Part shown: in pieces, positions 35,319 to 47,255 of the stretch
Layout: every line of letters starts with the position of its first letter
Position numbering within the stretch: the stretch's first letter is position 1
DNA from: Molossus alvarezi
Lineage: Eukaryota > Chordata > Mammalia > Chiroptera > Molossidae
NCBI GenBank assembly: GCA_037176705.1
Contig: CM073897.1
Location: forward strand, 42,348,488 to 42,412,487
Direction: 5' to 3'
Length of the DNA: 64,000 nucleotides
Program-made: the position numbers and the translations under genes
Notes under the pieces: generated by a model
Seen by the model: only the letters and a program-made list of their open reading frames with translations
Told to the model about the DNA's origin: nothing
Databases searched by the model: none

Positions 35319-35387
<69 letters not shown>

Positions 35388-35455
35388 CCCTCTCTCTCCC
35401 TCCCACTGTATCTGAACAACAAAAATGGAAGAATGTCCTTGGGTGAGGATAAAAA
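35163..35455 (+). mobile_element. VES-type SINE, young, with expanded (CT)n
   Basis: gccctggctggtttggctca, B box gggttcggttcccgtaaggg. The CT stretch at 35322-35398 is expanded, so this is the longest plus-strand copy. It ends aatgtccttgggtgaggat and A-rich. Confidence 0.95.
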
Positions 35456-35484
35456 ATAAAAATAATAACAACAACTAGTGCTGT

Positions 35485-35700
35485 TTGTTGAACATTTACT
35501 ATATAGTAAATATTAGGTTAAGTTTTCTGCGTATTTTATTTCGTCTTTATAATAACCCTATGACATATGTGTACTTACCCCCATTTTCACAGGGGGAAAT
35601 TTCATCTCAAAGAAGTTAATTTGTCTAGTTTATAGGTGGAAGGAGCCAGGATTTCAATTTAGGTCCGTAGAGTACTTTAACTACCACAGCCTTAAAACTA
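35485..35700 (-). mobile_element. MIR SINE, antisense
   Basis: aataaccctatgacatatg, cccccattttcacaggggga and aggagccaggatttcaattt. Confidence 0.75.
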
Positions 35701-36559
35701 AGGGTGTGTACAGATGTGGACAGAACTTGAGCCCAGGAAATTGTTGATAGTTCAAAGCCATAATGATTCATCTACTTCTATAGTATCAGGCCTTAGAAAA
35801 GGTACCCTTGGAAATTTTCGCGGACTTAAATAACATGTGAATACCCTGTGGTGCACTTAAAATGAAAGTACTCAGTGTGTTTGCTTCAGTAGTCCTCAGT
35901 GCAAGAACTGCTCAATACAAGAAATGTCAGAGGGATAACCTAGGGATAAGTAGATGCAGTTGACACAGTGTAATCTTTTTTGTAAAGATGGTTTTCTTGT
36001 CATAATGAACCACGAGGATAAACATTCAGTCAGGAAGAATAATTAACAAAGTGTGACCCTTTAGAAAATGTTATTTTCTAAGACCTCATATCCAGTTAAC
36101 CCTCTGAAGAGCACATCATTGCAAGAATAATGAAAGTGCCAATAATTGTTTTAACTTGCTGGTGTCCACTCTGCAGAAGCCAAAGAATCAGATGCTGCTC
36201 TGTGTACATAGAATGAGACAGGGTAGTTGTTTTCATATGGCGATATTGTAGTGTCTCAAAAAATAAAATCTTTACTAATTAGAGAAGTTCACCTGATCTG
36301 GTCCTTTTCAAAGATTTACTTGTTGCCTACAGATTAAAAACTAATGTGTGGGCAGTCACTTTTCAAAACATCTGATTCTGTTATCTCCTAGTGCCTTCTG
36401 TGAAAAATTATTTCAGAGAATAGCAGAATTTTTTGCTTAGTAATTGATATTCTGTTTACCATCTTCCTCTTCTTACTCCTCTGTCCTCACCCCTATCCCA
36501 GTGCTGTTCTCAGAGATTCATTTTGGGAATCAGCATATTTATAGAAAAATAACATATTT
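35701..36559. other. Intron, no recognised element
   Basis: No gene or nameable repeat. Confidence 0.45.
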
Positions 36560-37040
36560 GCTTATTTGACAAATCTTAATTATCAAGTGTGTGTCGGGCA
36601 CTGGGTTAAGACTGAGGATGCTATAATGAACCAAAAAAACAGATAAGGTCGCTTATGAAATTTACAGTCTAGTGAAGGAGATGGACAGTAAACAAAGAAT
36701 CACGTCCATAGGTGTCAATATTTTAATTTTGAAAGGTTCTGTGAACAGTAGTGCATGGTGTTATTAAAGACCTAGGAAGGTTGGAAGAGACTGAAGCCAA
36801 ATTGGGGAGTAGGGGGCCAGATGGTATATGCTCTGGAGCTGAGAGAAGTCTGGGCAGGAGATACAAATGTGTGAATTGTGTGCCAGTAGGTAGTTAATTG
36901 AAGTCGTCAGCTGAAGTGAGATGATTTAGGGAGAATATATGCTCTGAGAAAAGAAGAGGGTCTAGGACTCAGTTTTGAGAAAGGCCAGTGTTTAATGAAC
37001 AACTACAGCAGAATGGAGAAGGAGCGGAGATGGGTGGAGG
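36560..37040 (-). mobile_element. LINE-2 3' end, antisense
   Basis: aagtgtgtgtcgggcactgg, gaaatttacagtctagtgaa, gagatggacagtaaacaaag, then ggccagtgtttaatgaacaa. Confidence 0.75.
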
Positions 37041-37084
37041 TCAGATAAATAGGAGGAAAACTAGTAGAATATAATGTTAAATAT

Positions 37085-37335
37085 TTTAAGAGAAGAGAAT
37101 ATTTTAAGGCGTATCAAATAGAATCCAGACTGTTTTTATCATGGTTTATAAGGAAGGCCTTGTTCTGCTGTCTTCCCATGTCTTTGACCTCATTTTTTAC
37201 CATCTTCTGCTGGCCTGCTTTTATTCTTTAAACATGCCAGGCTCTTTCCTACCTCAGGACCTATGCGCTTGGTACTCCCTTTGCAGGGATGTCCTCCGCC
37301 AGTTCAGATGTCATCTCAGAGAAGGGTAGCCAACC
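37085..37335 (+). mobile_element. LINE-2 fragment, sense
   Basis: agaatccagactgtttttat, ctacctcaggacctatgcgc and tcagatgtcatctcagagaa. Confidence 0.65.
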
Positions 37336-37339
37336 CTGC

Positions 37340-38789
37340 ACTCTCTGTTACAGAACTGTTGTCAGATTCTATCAAATTTTGAATTTCATTATGTAATTAA
37401 GATTAAATTTGGCTTGGGCCTCAAGCAAATCAAATTTAGGACATGTTAAAGAAAGTAAATTTTGCAGAAATGTTAGCAATAATGGTAAAGAAGAATGTTT
37501 AGATTTTAGAGTACATCCTCCCTAAGGCATCTTGACACGAATTGATGAAATAGTGAGAGCTACATCTCTTCATACCCTTCCACCAAGTGGATTATTGCAG
37601 ATGGAGGAATGGGGGAAGCTGAAAAGGAGGCACACGGTCCACTCTGTTAGACGTGTAGAAATAATGAGTGACAGGAATGTCACGGTATTGGTAATCCAGT
37701 GGATACAAAGCAGCAGTAAAATAGATGGTTATGTTCTGAATGATGGGAATACCACTGGACAAAGACTGTTTTAAAAGCCAGCTTAAAGCTGTTTCTGAGT
37801 TCACTTCAGTTCAATGAACGATGCTGAGCCGACAGTAAAGAAGTGATAGGAGGTTGGGAGCTGGGGGCCTGAGGGAAAGTTGCTGGTCCACCTTATGCTG
37901 ATTAAGTTCTTCCCCAACAAAAGAAAAGTAATTCCTCTGTTCTTTCAAAATATAAAGATCAGCTCTTAAATTGTAGGGCCAGAAAGAATAAATGGCCAGG
38001 CAGTCAGTGACCATTTTATAGTATTCCACTTGCCAATTTGGGGCTTCATAAAACTCCACACAAGGGAGAAAATGACCTTTGAAGAACCTTTTTTAGTAAC
38101 TACTCTTTATTTTTAAAAACCATTTTTGTAGCTGTCTTGGTTGGTATGTATTGAGTGTACTTTTGTTATCTTAAACATCAACTCCAAGCTCACTGACTTT
38201 CCTTATATAGCTTTCCTCACTCCATAATTTGGCACAAGAATGCTTTGTAGTGCTGAGTGTTTTCTTTTTTCGCTGGTTTCTTCTCATAGCAGCACTAGCC
38301 TTTCACCTGATTTTGTATCTTATTTTAGAAATAGGCTTGCTCTCAGATTTTATTTTAAATTTTGGTCAGTCTGAGCCTTGCTGCAAATGACTTTTATGTC
38401 TGTGGAAGACAGAGAAAAATTTAAAAGTCAGCATAAATTAAATAGAAAAATTTCACATGGACCTAGAAACAAAAATTATTGCAAAGATACTAGAAATGAA
38501 TGCCACACTGCCCCATCTTTCACTCAGGGAAGAATTCGAAGACCAGAGAGGCTAAATGACTTGCTAAATGTTACAAAATATTGATTAAAATGTATCATTG
38601 TCATTGTTTACATGAAGGCAACATACCCTAGAGGGTTGTACTTTTAACACATAAAACAAATAAGCTATTCATAAGGAAGGGAAATATACCAAACTACCCC
38701 CCTAGTTATCTTTGAGAAGGGGGCTGTCAGTGTTCAGTTAGGAGCATCGTTATTTTAATATCATAATTAAGGCTGTGACCATTAAAGTC
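37340..38789. other. Intron, mostly unclassified; MIR scrap
   Basis: 38515-38580 (gaccagagaggctaaatgac, ttgctaaatgttac) is a reversed MIR scrap. The rest shows nothing I can name. Confidence 0.45.
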
Positions 38790-39005
38790 AGATCTGGATT
38801 TGAATGTGGCCTCTACCACTTATTAGGTTATTTGGGGAAATCTTCTTAACCTCTGTGGAAAGCTCCTTAACCTTTCTGGACTTCAGCTTCTTAGCCTGAC
38901 AAGTAGAAACAACAACACACACGTTACTGAGCTAACTATAAAGGAGTTAATGGGAAGGTCCTCACACCTAACGCCTGGCCCACAAGGAGCAGGCGCTAAT
39001 GGCAG
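38790..39005 (+). mobile_element. MIR SINE
   Basis: atctggatttgaatgtggcc, tctaccacttattaggttat, cttaacctctgtggaaag and gcctggcccacaaggagcag. Confidence 0.75.
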
Positions 39006-39750
39006 CCACTGTTGCTGCCATCCCGTGGTCACAGCTTGTCCAATAGGACTCCGAGCACTGACATAGGTGGCCACGGCTGAGTGACGGCAACATGTGTCTG
39101 CTTAAAGACTGCATGCTGAGTTAGGCAGTTTTTCAACACACCTTCCAGAGCGTTTTATCGTTCTGTTAATTCAGAGGAAGCACCATCGCCATCAGTTTTT
39201 ACTTACCCAGTGGAAAAATAGCTAACTCTTGGGTACCGCAGTTCGAGCCTGATCTTCACTATAATTGAAATAAAATCACTGATCCTCTTCTATATTTTAT
39301 ACTAGAGAGCTTACCCTACATTGCTAGGGGACATTTTAACCATTGTTAAATAAAACATCCCTATTGCTACTCACTTTGGAGCACCCTACATTCCATAGAA
39401 TTGCCATGTGAGAAGCAGATGCCCTTGTGACTGAATTTGTGCTCTTTTAGAAAGCACTGTTTTCTCTGTACCTGGTATAATACAAATAATATGTCTCTTT
39501 TGAGCAGCATTCTCTTGGCTTTCCTTGTATTTCTTGTAAATATCCCCCAGAGCCCCAGTTTTGCTGAGGTCACCTCATTGCTATTTATACCCTGGAACAT
39601 CGCAATAAAATATCCTTTATTGTCAGTGAACATCTGCCTATACAATTTCTTGTGATGCAGTACGGGAAAGAATTGTTATTTATTTAAATATACTATTGCC
39701 AGTCTACCTAGAGATTTCAAAGTCATAGGTTGGAAACTCAAAGCCTTATA

Positions 39751-39754
<4 letters not shown>
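39006..39754. other. Intron, no recognised element
   Basis: No gene or nameable repeat. Confidence 0.45.

Positions 39755-39791
<37 letters not shown>
39755..39791 (+). repeat. (TG)n microsatellite
   Basis: About 18 uninterrupted TG units. Confidence 0.95.
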
Positions 39792-39794
<3 letters not shown>

Positions 39795-39870
39795 TTTTGA
39801 ATTTATTGTTTGGAACAGACCTAGATTGTTTGATCCATTTTAGGTACTGAGTAACAGCCACAGTAAAATA

Positions 39871-39998
39871 CAGGGTGGGTCAAAATTAGGCTTACAGTTG
39901 TTTGTATGGAAATCAGTACAATAATTAATAAATAATGATACAAGAATAAACTGCGTTTTGTGTACTCACAACTGTAAACCTACGTTTGCCCCACCCTG
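39871..39998. mobile_element. TA-flanked palindromic MITE, copy 3
   Basis: CAGGGTGGGTCAAAATTAGG at the left and CTACGTTTGCCCCACCCTG at the right are inverted. Inside each end is the inverted TTACAGTTGT/ACAACTGTAA. TA at 39869-39870; the right TA has decayed to TG. Confidence 0.88.
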
Positions 39999-40079
39999 TG
40001 AATCTGAGTATTTTTCTCAGATATTTGTGATGTTGCTATTTATAAGGATGTTTTACTTTTCGAGTTTACAACTGAGGAA

Positions 40080-40640
40080 GCCTGTCATCATCATTAGTAC
40101 TCATTCATTCAACTTCAGCACCTGTTTATCTCAGGAACTGGAGATGCAAATATGAATAAAACATAATTCCTGCTCTGCAAAATATCATAGTTCACTGGGA
40201 GAGGAAGATACTGAAATACATAATTACATTTCACAGTGATATGTTCTGTATACTAAATATAGAATAAAGTGTTATAAAAAGGAAGGAATAATGAATTTGG
40301 GGGTATACGGCAAGGTTACAAAGAGAAAGTGACATTTGAAGGATAGATGGGAATCTGCCATCTGGAGAGAGGAGCAAGGATGGGCATTAGAGAGTAGGGA
40401 ACAGCCGATGCAGAGGCCTAACATCATGTTTGGGCATGCTGTGCAAGAAGAATGTTTTCCATGCTCCTGAAGAAAAGGCTTTGTGAAAGAAAGTTGAGTC
40501 AAAGTTAGGAGTTTGAACTTTATCCTTTGAACAGTAGGAAATCATTAAAGATTTTTAAATTAGGGCTGATATAATCAGATTTGAGTTTGAAAACTTGTAG
40601 TCGTTTGGGGCCAGAGGAAGAAATACAGGTGGCAGATACC
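40080..40640 (-). mobile_element. LINE-2 3' end, antisense
   Basis: attcattcaacttcagcacc, aggaactggagatgcaaata, ggacacatttgaaggatag-like sequence and gggctgatataatcag. Confidence 0.72.
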
Positions 40641-41306
40641 AATTAAAAAGCTGTTGTAGTTTTCCAAGCAAAACACAAGAGTTTATTTACAATGGGACAG
40701 TATCTGTGGAGATTTTAAAAAAAAAAGTCTCTAGATCTCAGCGAGCTTTCCTAGATGTAAACAATATAATTCTGTGCTCAAAGTGATACAGGAACTGTGA
40801 GCAGGAGGGAAGAGGGTGGGGGGTGTTGGGTGACTAGGTGGATTCACTGAGATTAGCAGAATTGGGAGAAATGTAAAAAGAAAATGAGGATTGATTTTTT
40901 TTGTTTTTTTGTTTTTTGGTTTGGTTTTTGTTTGAGAGAACAGGGCAAGAGTTTTCTTTTTGCACAAAGTAGGTTCAGTGTTTTCAGGAACATTCTAGTA
41001 AATGAGTCTGGATCTGAATCTTGGGAGAAAGGTTGCCATAGTAATATTTTTGAGTTCTTACTGTTTATTTTTCCATTAGAAACGAAGGTTCTTAGAGGTC
41101 AGCTGATTATGGTCTCAGGAAGGTGGTTGTAGAACCAAAACATAGATTCCTAAGCTTCTTGCCAGCTAGGTCTTAACTGAAATGGCTTTGAAAGAACACA
41201 TGAATCTTTTGATTTCTACTGTAATTGTCTTTCATTTCCCAGAGTATCTTTAATTAATTAATTAAAACTGGTATGTGTATTCACAATGCGTCTGTTTTCT
41301 GTACTA
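40641..41306. other. Intron, no recognised element
   Basis: Includes T-rich runs near 40900; no gene recognised. Confidence 0.45.
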
Positions 41307-41320
41307 TGTTTTCTGATCTT

Positions 41321-41579
41321 TGTTTTTTGTTTTTTTGGTGTTTTTTGTTGTTTTTTTTTTTTTAATTTTTTTCTTTATTGACTTTAGAGAGAGAGGAAGG
41401 GAGAGGGAGAGAGAGATAGAAACATTGATGAGAAAGAACATCAATTGGCCGCCTCCTACATGTCCCCCGCTGGGGATATGGCCCACAACCTGGGCATGTG
41501 CCCTAACTGGGAATTGATCCAGTGGGTGACCTCTCGGTGAATGGGTTGACACTCAACCACTGAGCCACGCTGGCCAGGC
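41321..41579 (-). mobile_element. VES-type SINE, older subfamily
   Basis: tttattgactttagagagag, catgtcccccgctggggat, end cgctggccaggc. TGTTTTCTGATCTT flanks it at 41307-41320 and 41580-41593. Confidence 0.95.
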
Positions 41580-41593
41580 TGTTTTCTGATCTT

Positions 41594-42423
41594 AATGTTA
41601 TTTGACTGATGACAGATAAGTAAAGAATGCTAAGGATGATAGCTGAAGAACCCCAAACCTCTTCTTTTGCTCTAGCAAAACCTTAAAATTCCAAGATTAG
41701 GTAGTCCTGAAGAAAGAGTTATTACTTCCCATATGTTTGATCTATCTCAGTTGCCCTGTTTCTGAGGGTACTGTAAGTGTGAAAGAATGGAAATATAGTG
41801 TCCACTTCTGTAGGAATTTTAAAATACTTCTTTTCATGTTTGGATGGTTGACCTATGGTTCTTTTTGAAAACCAGAGAATAAAGTTCTTCAAAATCCACC
41901 CTTATCCCTAAATTTTAGTGGTCATTCAGCATTCATTGAAACACATGAGTGGTGTGGTAGTTTTTGAACAAGGCAAATCACCATACATATCTGATACTCT
42001 TTTTTCACATATTATAAAAAGTATTAGCCCACTATATCCACATGAAGTTCTAGTTTTAACTGTTACTGTCTAGGTTCTCTGTGTGGGTTCTGGGGCTGTG
42101 ATGTTTTCCTTTACTCTGTTCTTGATTGCTAGGAAATGTCAGCTGCAGGAGAGTGTACCCAGAGGTGATTATCATTCTATACTCAGTGAACCATAAGGTT
42201 TGTAAAGCATTTGCAAATTCCTTCAGGATAAAATAGTTTCTATAAGTGTAACATTTTTAATGAAACTATTATTATCACCCATTAGAGAAATACAGCAGTT
42301 AACACGTGTGGATTTGTGGACAAGACAGGCACAAAAATTTTCCTTAAGAGCTCACTGAGTATTTTAAATACTTAAAATTAATCATGTGAATCCTATTTTT
42401 ATATTCTTAATCTTGAATTGCAG
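41594..42423. other. Intron leading to NARS2 exon B
   Basis: No repeat recognised; ends with the exon B acceptor. Confidence 0.5.
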
Positions 42424-42556
42424 AGCTTTTACTCAAGTGTTTACCTTTGGTCCAACATTTCGAGCAGAGAATTCTCAGAGTCGAAGACACCTGGCAGAGT
42501 TTTATATGGTGGAAGCAGAGATCTCTTTTATTGAGAGCCTTCAAGATCTCATGCAG
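42424..42556 (+). CDS. NARS2: NARS2 internal exon B, class II motif 2
   Basis: This 133-bp exon supplies the last base of the glycine codon begun in exon A, then 44 codons from [19 protein letters not shown] to ESLQDLMQ. It holds class II aminoacyl-tRNA synthetase motif 2: the FRAE core is followed by RRHLAEF. In this family the motif 2 arginine contacts ATP and the acceptor end of the tRNA. Compared with human NARS2 from memory the exon is nearly identical, with conservative changes near the 3' end (MV for MI, FIES for FVDS). The acceptor is ttgcag at 42418-42423 and the donor is CAG|GTAGGT at 42557, a good consensus site. Conservation here is clearly higher than in exon C. The exon lies in a long intronic desert, with L2 and MIR copies starting about 130 bp downstream. 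Confidence 0.97.
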
Positions 42557-42689
42557 GTAGGTACACACGTTTTAAAATCTGTGACATTAAAGTGCTTCTG
42601 TATACATTTTTACATCTGTGCATTACAGGTGTTCATAGAATGAAGAAAGTAGAGAACTACTTAATTTAGTAAACATCTACTGAATGCCT

Positions 42690-42905
42690 TTAGTGCAGCA
42701 GTGAGGCAGATTTAAGTTCATATCCCAGATCTGCCATTAACTCTGCTATGATGTTACCCAACCTCAGTGATCTTTGGCTTCCTCAACTGTAAAATGAGAA
42801 TGAGAGTACCTCTTTTATAAGGTTATTGTGAGGAGTAAAAGAAACAATATATATAATGTAAAGCACAAGGTCTGGCACATAGCAGGCTCAGTAAATAATA
42901 CCTCT
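42690..42905 (+). mobile_element. MIR SINE
   Basis: cagatctgccattaactctg, ctcaactgtaaaatgagaat, gttattgtgaggagtaaaag and ctggcacatagcaggctcag. Confidence 0.85.
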
Positions 42906-42944
42906 TGTTATTTCCTAGGCAAACAAATAATGCATCTTTATGGT

Positions 42945-43200
42945 TAGAGAAAACTCCTCTGTAGCTGTGTTGGAAAGCATCCACAGGAGCGGGCAGAGCT
43001 TGGTTTGCAGGACAGGTGATAAGGCTGGAGAGAGGTAGTCAAGAGATCATGAAAGATCAAGATCAATTCAATAGCATTGAATGCCATGCTAAGGAGTTTG
43101 GATTTAATCCAAAAGGTAAAGGAGAAGGAGTTCTCAGTGGGAGAGGCCATGGTCATAGTGATATTTTAGAAAAATTTTTCCAGCAGCATTATGAAAAATG
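42945..43200 (-). mobile_element. LINE-2 fragment, antisense
   Basis: ttcaatagcattgaatgcca, tgctaaggagtttggattta and gaggccatggtcatagtgat. Confidence 0.65.
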
Positions 43201-43264
43201 ATTTAGAGGGAGATAAAAATAGGGGCGGGAGCTCTTTTAGGAGGCTGTGGCCATAATCCAGATA

Positions 43265-43755
43265 AAGCACGCAAACTCTGGGATCGACCAGGATTTGTTT
43301 CTTTTGTTTTTTAATTTTTTTTTAATCCTCACCCGAGGACATTTTTCCATTTTTTGTTCAGGTAGAGTGGGAGGGAGAGAGAGGAACAGAGAGAGAGAGA
43401 AACATCGACGTGAAAGGGACACATCGAGTGGCTGCCACCCGCACGACCGACCAGGGCCCGGGACAAACTTTAACCGAGGTACATGCCCTTAGCAGGAACC
43501 GAACCCGGGTCTCTCAGGACCGCAGGCCGACTCTCTAACCGCTGAGCCAAACCGGCCAGGGCAGGATTTGTTTCTTAACTCCATCGGTTACTTGCTGTGT
43601 GATCTTAGACAAGGGACTTGATTTCTCTGAGCCTCAGTTTTCTTATCTATAAAATGGGAATAATAATTCCTACTTCATAGGGTAATTCAGAGGATTAGAC
43701 TGATAATATATATAAGGCATTTAGCATAGTTCGTGGCACTAAGTACCCAGAAACT
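43265..43755 (+). mobile_element. MIR SINE split by a VES SINE
   Basis: Left piece aactctgggatcgacca; right piece gttacttgctgtgtgatctt, ctcagttttcttatctataa and gggtaattcagaggattaga. They join cleanly once 43304-43561 is removed. Confidence 0.8.
43304..43561 (-). mobile_element. VES-type SINE inside MIR
   Basis: aatcctcacccgaggac to ccggccagggc. CAGGATTTGTTTCTT flanks it at 43289-43303 and 43562-43576. Confidence 0.95.
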
Positions 43756-43852
43756 ATTAACTATTGATATTATGAATTCTGTGTTCAGTACCATTTTGTT
43801 TAACATCTTAGTTTGGATTTGTAATTACAAGATGTTTATTTCAGCAGTTTTT

Positions 43853-44121
43853 TTTTTCTTTTTCTTCTTTTTTTTTATCCTCACCTGAGGACATTTTTTT
43901 ATTTTTTGTTCTTCAGATAGAGTGGGAGGGAAAGAGAGGAGAGAGAGAGAGAGAGAGGAACATCGAAGTGAAAGGAACACATCGAGTGGCTGCCTCCCGC
44001 ACGACCCAACCAGGGCCGGGGACAAACTGCAACCGAGGTACGTGCCCTTAGCGGGAACCGAACCTGGGTCTCTCTGGACCGCAGGCCAATGCTCTAACCG
44101 CTGAGCAAAACTGACCAGGGC
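43853..44121 (-). mobile_element. VES-type SINE, young copy
   Basis: atcctcacctgaggac to ctgaccagggc. TATTTCAGCAGTTTTT flanks it at 43837-43852 and 44122-44137. Confidence 0.95.
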
Positions 44122-44137
44122 TATTTCAGCAGTTTTT

Positions 44138-44749
44138 ATCAACTAGCACTTCCATTAATTTATGCTTTCCTCTATTCTTATTCACCCAGTAAATGACCCA
44201 ATTCCACTTAAAACATAAATACCAAATATACCACCAAATGGAATGGACTCATTATGTCATTATCCTGGCTTAGGTTGAATTTCCTAGAAAACAAACTGAA
44301 GCAGAGGCTGGGTGTATTGGGGAACACTCTAGGGAACACCTGGAGGAAAAGGAAGAAGGCAGCACTAGGCAGAGGAAAGGTTGAACTGTGATGCCTTTAC
44401 AAACAGAGGCCTTAGCCAGTTCTGTGAGGAACTTTGGAGCTGGAATGTCCTTCAGAGTTGTCCCTTATGAAGGCAAGGGGGTGGGCATTTGTGCTTTCCC
44501 CATCACCTAGTCGCTGGACATGGGCCAGCTTTGGGAAGAGGTGTGACCATGGGTAAGACAGCACCCTTGGCCTGGGCCGTTCTTGCAGAGGGACTCGACC
44601 ATAACATCCCCTACCATATTCCCAGCAGAGAAAGCTTCGTCCTGAAGGGGTGTTCTGGCCACATCCCATAGTACCCACTTCCATACCCTTTAACTTTCCC
44701 ACTAGTGTTCTAGGTCAGTGTGCCCACTAGGGAGTGGGTTGGGAGTGGT
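44138..44749. other. Intron, no assigned element
   Basis: 44270-44480 is more complex and may be an old repeat. I could not name it. Confidence 0.4.
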
Positions 44750-44870
44750 TGCTAATGTTATCTATGGGTAAAGACTAGGGATGCTGTTCAACATCCTATA
44801 ATGCACAACCCCCTCTCCCCACCAAAGAATTCTCTGGCCAAAAATGTCAGTAGTAACACTGCAGAGTAAC
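44750..44870 (+). mobile_element. MER20 fragment (hAT)
   Basis: agggatgctgttcaacatcc, tataatgcacaaccccctct and aaagaattctctggccaaaa. Confidence 0.7.
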
Positions 44871-46220
44871 CGTTTTCTAATTGTAGGGATTCAGGTCTAA
44901 GCCTCACATGGAGTCAGTAAAATTCCTTAGGTTGCTTTCAGTGTGAGCCACAACCCAGCTCTGTACTACGCTTTCACTCGGGCGATGAGGGAGAGTATGG
45001 TGAGGAACACAACTGTGCTCCCCGTCTCCTCTGCTTTGACCCTGTCTCCACCGCCCCCACCGAGTTCCGGGGGACCGGTCACAGAATAATACACACAGTA
45101 AGTTAGAGTCTATTAAACATTGTCATCTTTGCTCTGTAAATGTTCTATGATTAAAGAATTCTTATGTATTTCGTACTCAACTGAGTGGGACTGAGGACAT
45201 ACACAATTGAATAATTTAATTAACTAAAATATAAGCTTGTCTCCTGAAGATAGATGAAAATGTATGCTCCCCCAAAGGTGATCTCCTGCTTCTCTTAAAT
45301 TTTCTTGTTTTTATAAATTACATTCTGTGGGGATTATTATCCTGATGCAGAGCAGTCTCTTAAATATTAAATTAAAATATTGTAACAAAGGATGTTCCCC
45401 TCGTGAGGTATAGTAATTAAATACTACTATATTTGTGCCATTGAGTAATATACTTTTAAAAACATCTGAGAGTTAAGCTAACCCTTCAGTTAAGTTTATT
45501 TTTCCTTTAAATTTATTTATAGAGCATAGTCTGAAAGTCAGGGTTAGAGAAGCCAATGATTTACTTCTTCAAATGGAAATTTACTGCTCATGAAAGACGC
45601 CGATTTAACAAGTCCAGGGGTCAGAGTCTTCCTCTTACAGATAAGTGTACTGTGTCCTCCGTGGTGCAGGCGCACCGTCCAACCTACCTGTTCCTTTTGC
45701 ATCCCAATGTGCATTTGCTTTTTTAGTGATTAAAGATATGACTTCATAAATCATTCAGTTACTTAGTGATTTCTTTATCTCACTGCTAGATTGAAGGTGA
45801 TACAGCCTCAAGGTAAAAGATCTTTAACCTCCTTTTGCACTTCTTCCATCCAGTTATTTCTCACTTCTATTATATGTATACATATGGTTGTCACTTAGTA
45901 ATGGACTTTCTATACCTGGTCGTACTGAATTACTGGAGGAGACACTTGTGCCCCCACTGCCTTGGCACCTCAGTGGGGTTCAGCAGTAATGCAGGAGGGC
46001 AGGAAGGTGCTGGCTCTGAGGCAGCCTGCACTTAACAGATGTGTGCATCTGTCCAGGTACAGCCCTGCAGGCCTAGTGATTTCATGGCCTTCAAACCAAA
46101 AATTTTCATTTTGGTTAAAATATTTGAGAAATATTTTCCATTCCAATTGCTTTTTTCTTCTGTGAACAAGATTTCCCCATGAGATGTCTATGGACACTTC
46201 TGGTAGAATGATTTCTTATA
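44871..46220. other. Intron, no recognised element
   Basis: No gene or nameable repeat. Short frames such as 45835-46035 are unsupported. Confidence 0.45.
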
Positions 46221-46344
46221 CAGGATGGGCAAAAATAGTTTTGCAGTTGTTCGAATGGAAAATAATACAATAATTAATGAATAGTAATACAAGAATAAAT
46301 TGTTTCACGTACTCACAACTTTAAACCTACCATTGCTCACCCCA
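46221..46344. mobile_element. TA-flanked palindromic MITE, copy 4
   Basis: CAGGATGGGCAAAAATAG at the left with TACCATTGCTCACCCCA at the right, and the same subterminal TTGCAGTTGT/ACAACTTTAA. TA at 46219-46220 and 46345-46346. Confidence 0.85.
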
Positions 46345-46435
46345 TATGCTGATTTGTGTTATTATTACTTTATGCTTTAGCAAAGCAAAATATGTATATA
46401 TTTAGATGCAGATATCTCATTGCCTCTCTAATTTT

Positions 46436-46683
46436 ATTTTATTTTATTATTATTTTTAATCCTCGTCCAAGGATATTTTTCCATTTCTCTCAGAGTAGGA
46501 AAGAGGGAGGGAGGGAGAGAGAAAGAGAGAGAGAGAAAAGACACATGGACTGGTTGCCTTTCACAGGACCCCAGCCAGAGCCAGGGACGAACCACAACCA
46601 AGTACGTGCCCTTGACCAGAATCAAACCCAGGACTCTGGTCCTCGGGCCAACGTTCTAACCACTGAGCAAAACTGGCCAGGGC
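46436..46683 (-). mobile_element. VES-type SINE
   Basis: aatcctcgtccaaggat to ctggccagggc. TGCCTCTCT(A/G)ATTTT flanks it at 46421-46435 and 46684-46698. Confidence 0.94.
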
Positions 46684-46742
46684 TGCCTCTCTGATTTTAA
46701 AGTCTACTTTCCTTTACCAATGCCTGAATGAAACACTTTTCA

Positions 46743-46825
46743 AAGTGTCTCACTCCTGTTTGTTTGTTTGTTTGTTTTATCCCTTCCTCCTTGCTCCCAC
46801 CTCCCTCCTGCGAAGTGTCTCACTC
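46743..46825. repeat. 57-bp retroposed insert with a 13-bp target duplication
   Basis: AAGTGTCTCACTC at 46743-46755 and 46813-46825. Between them are (TTTG)n and a C/T-rich piece, which in reverse is a G-rich piece followed by an A-rich tail. Confidence 0.82.
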
Positions 46826-46960
46826 TTCACAACTATATTTGTTGTGTGCCTCTGTGAGCTGGGTACTAAGCTAGGTCTTCCACATGGATATTTCATTGAG
46901 CTCTCACAACAGTCCTGGAAGTGGGCACGCTTACTCCTATGATTCTACAAGTGAGTATAT
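46826..46960 (-). mobile_element. MIR SINE, antisense
   Basis: gagctctcacaacagtcctg, gaagtgggcacgcttactcc and ttctacaagtgagtat. Confidence 0.65.
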
Positions 46961-47255
46961 TGGAATTTAGAGGCATCTATCAATTTAGGTGTTTATTTGA
47001 CATCCCACTTCAATGTCAGTATTTAAACTGTTAATAAAAAATTTAAACATTTTTCTTTCTCTTCTTGCCCCCTCTGAGAAGTTGCAGTTCCTCCTCTAAT
47101 CAGTCCAGGGGACTGAACTTGCTGTAGGGCAGTCAGCATGAAGCGGCCTAACGGATTCATGGTTGCTAAGACCTGGGAAGCAATCCTTACAATACCCTCA
47201 ACAGGTTTCTCTCATCGAGTGGCTCACACGTCGCCTCTCTGTGTCGTTCTCGCAG

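Noticed and set aside
35175..35459. Open frames with long Ser-Leu repeats
   Set aside because: They are translations of the (CT)n part of a SINE.
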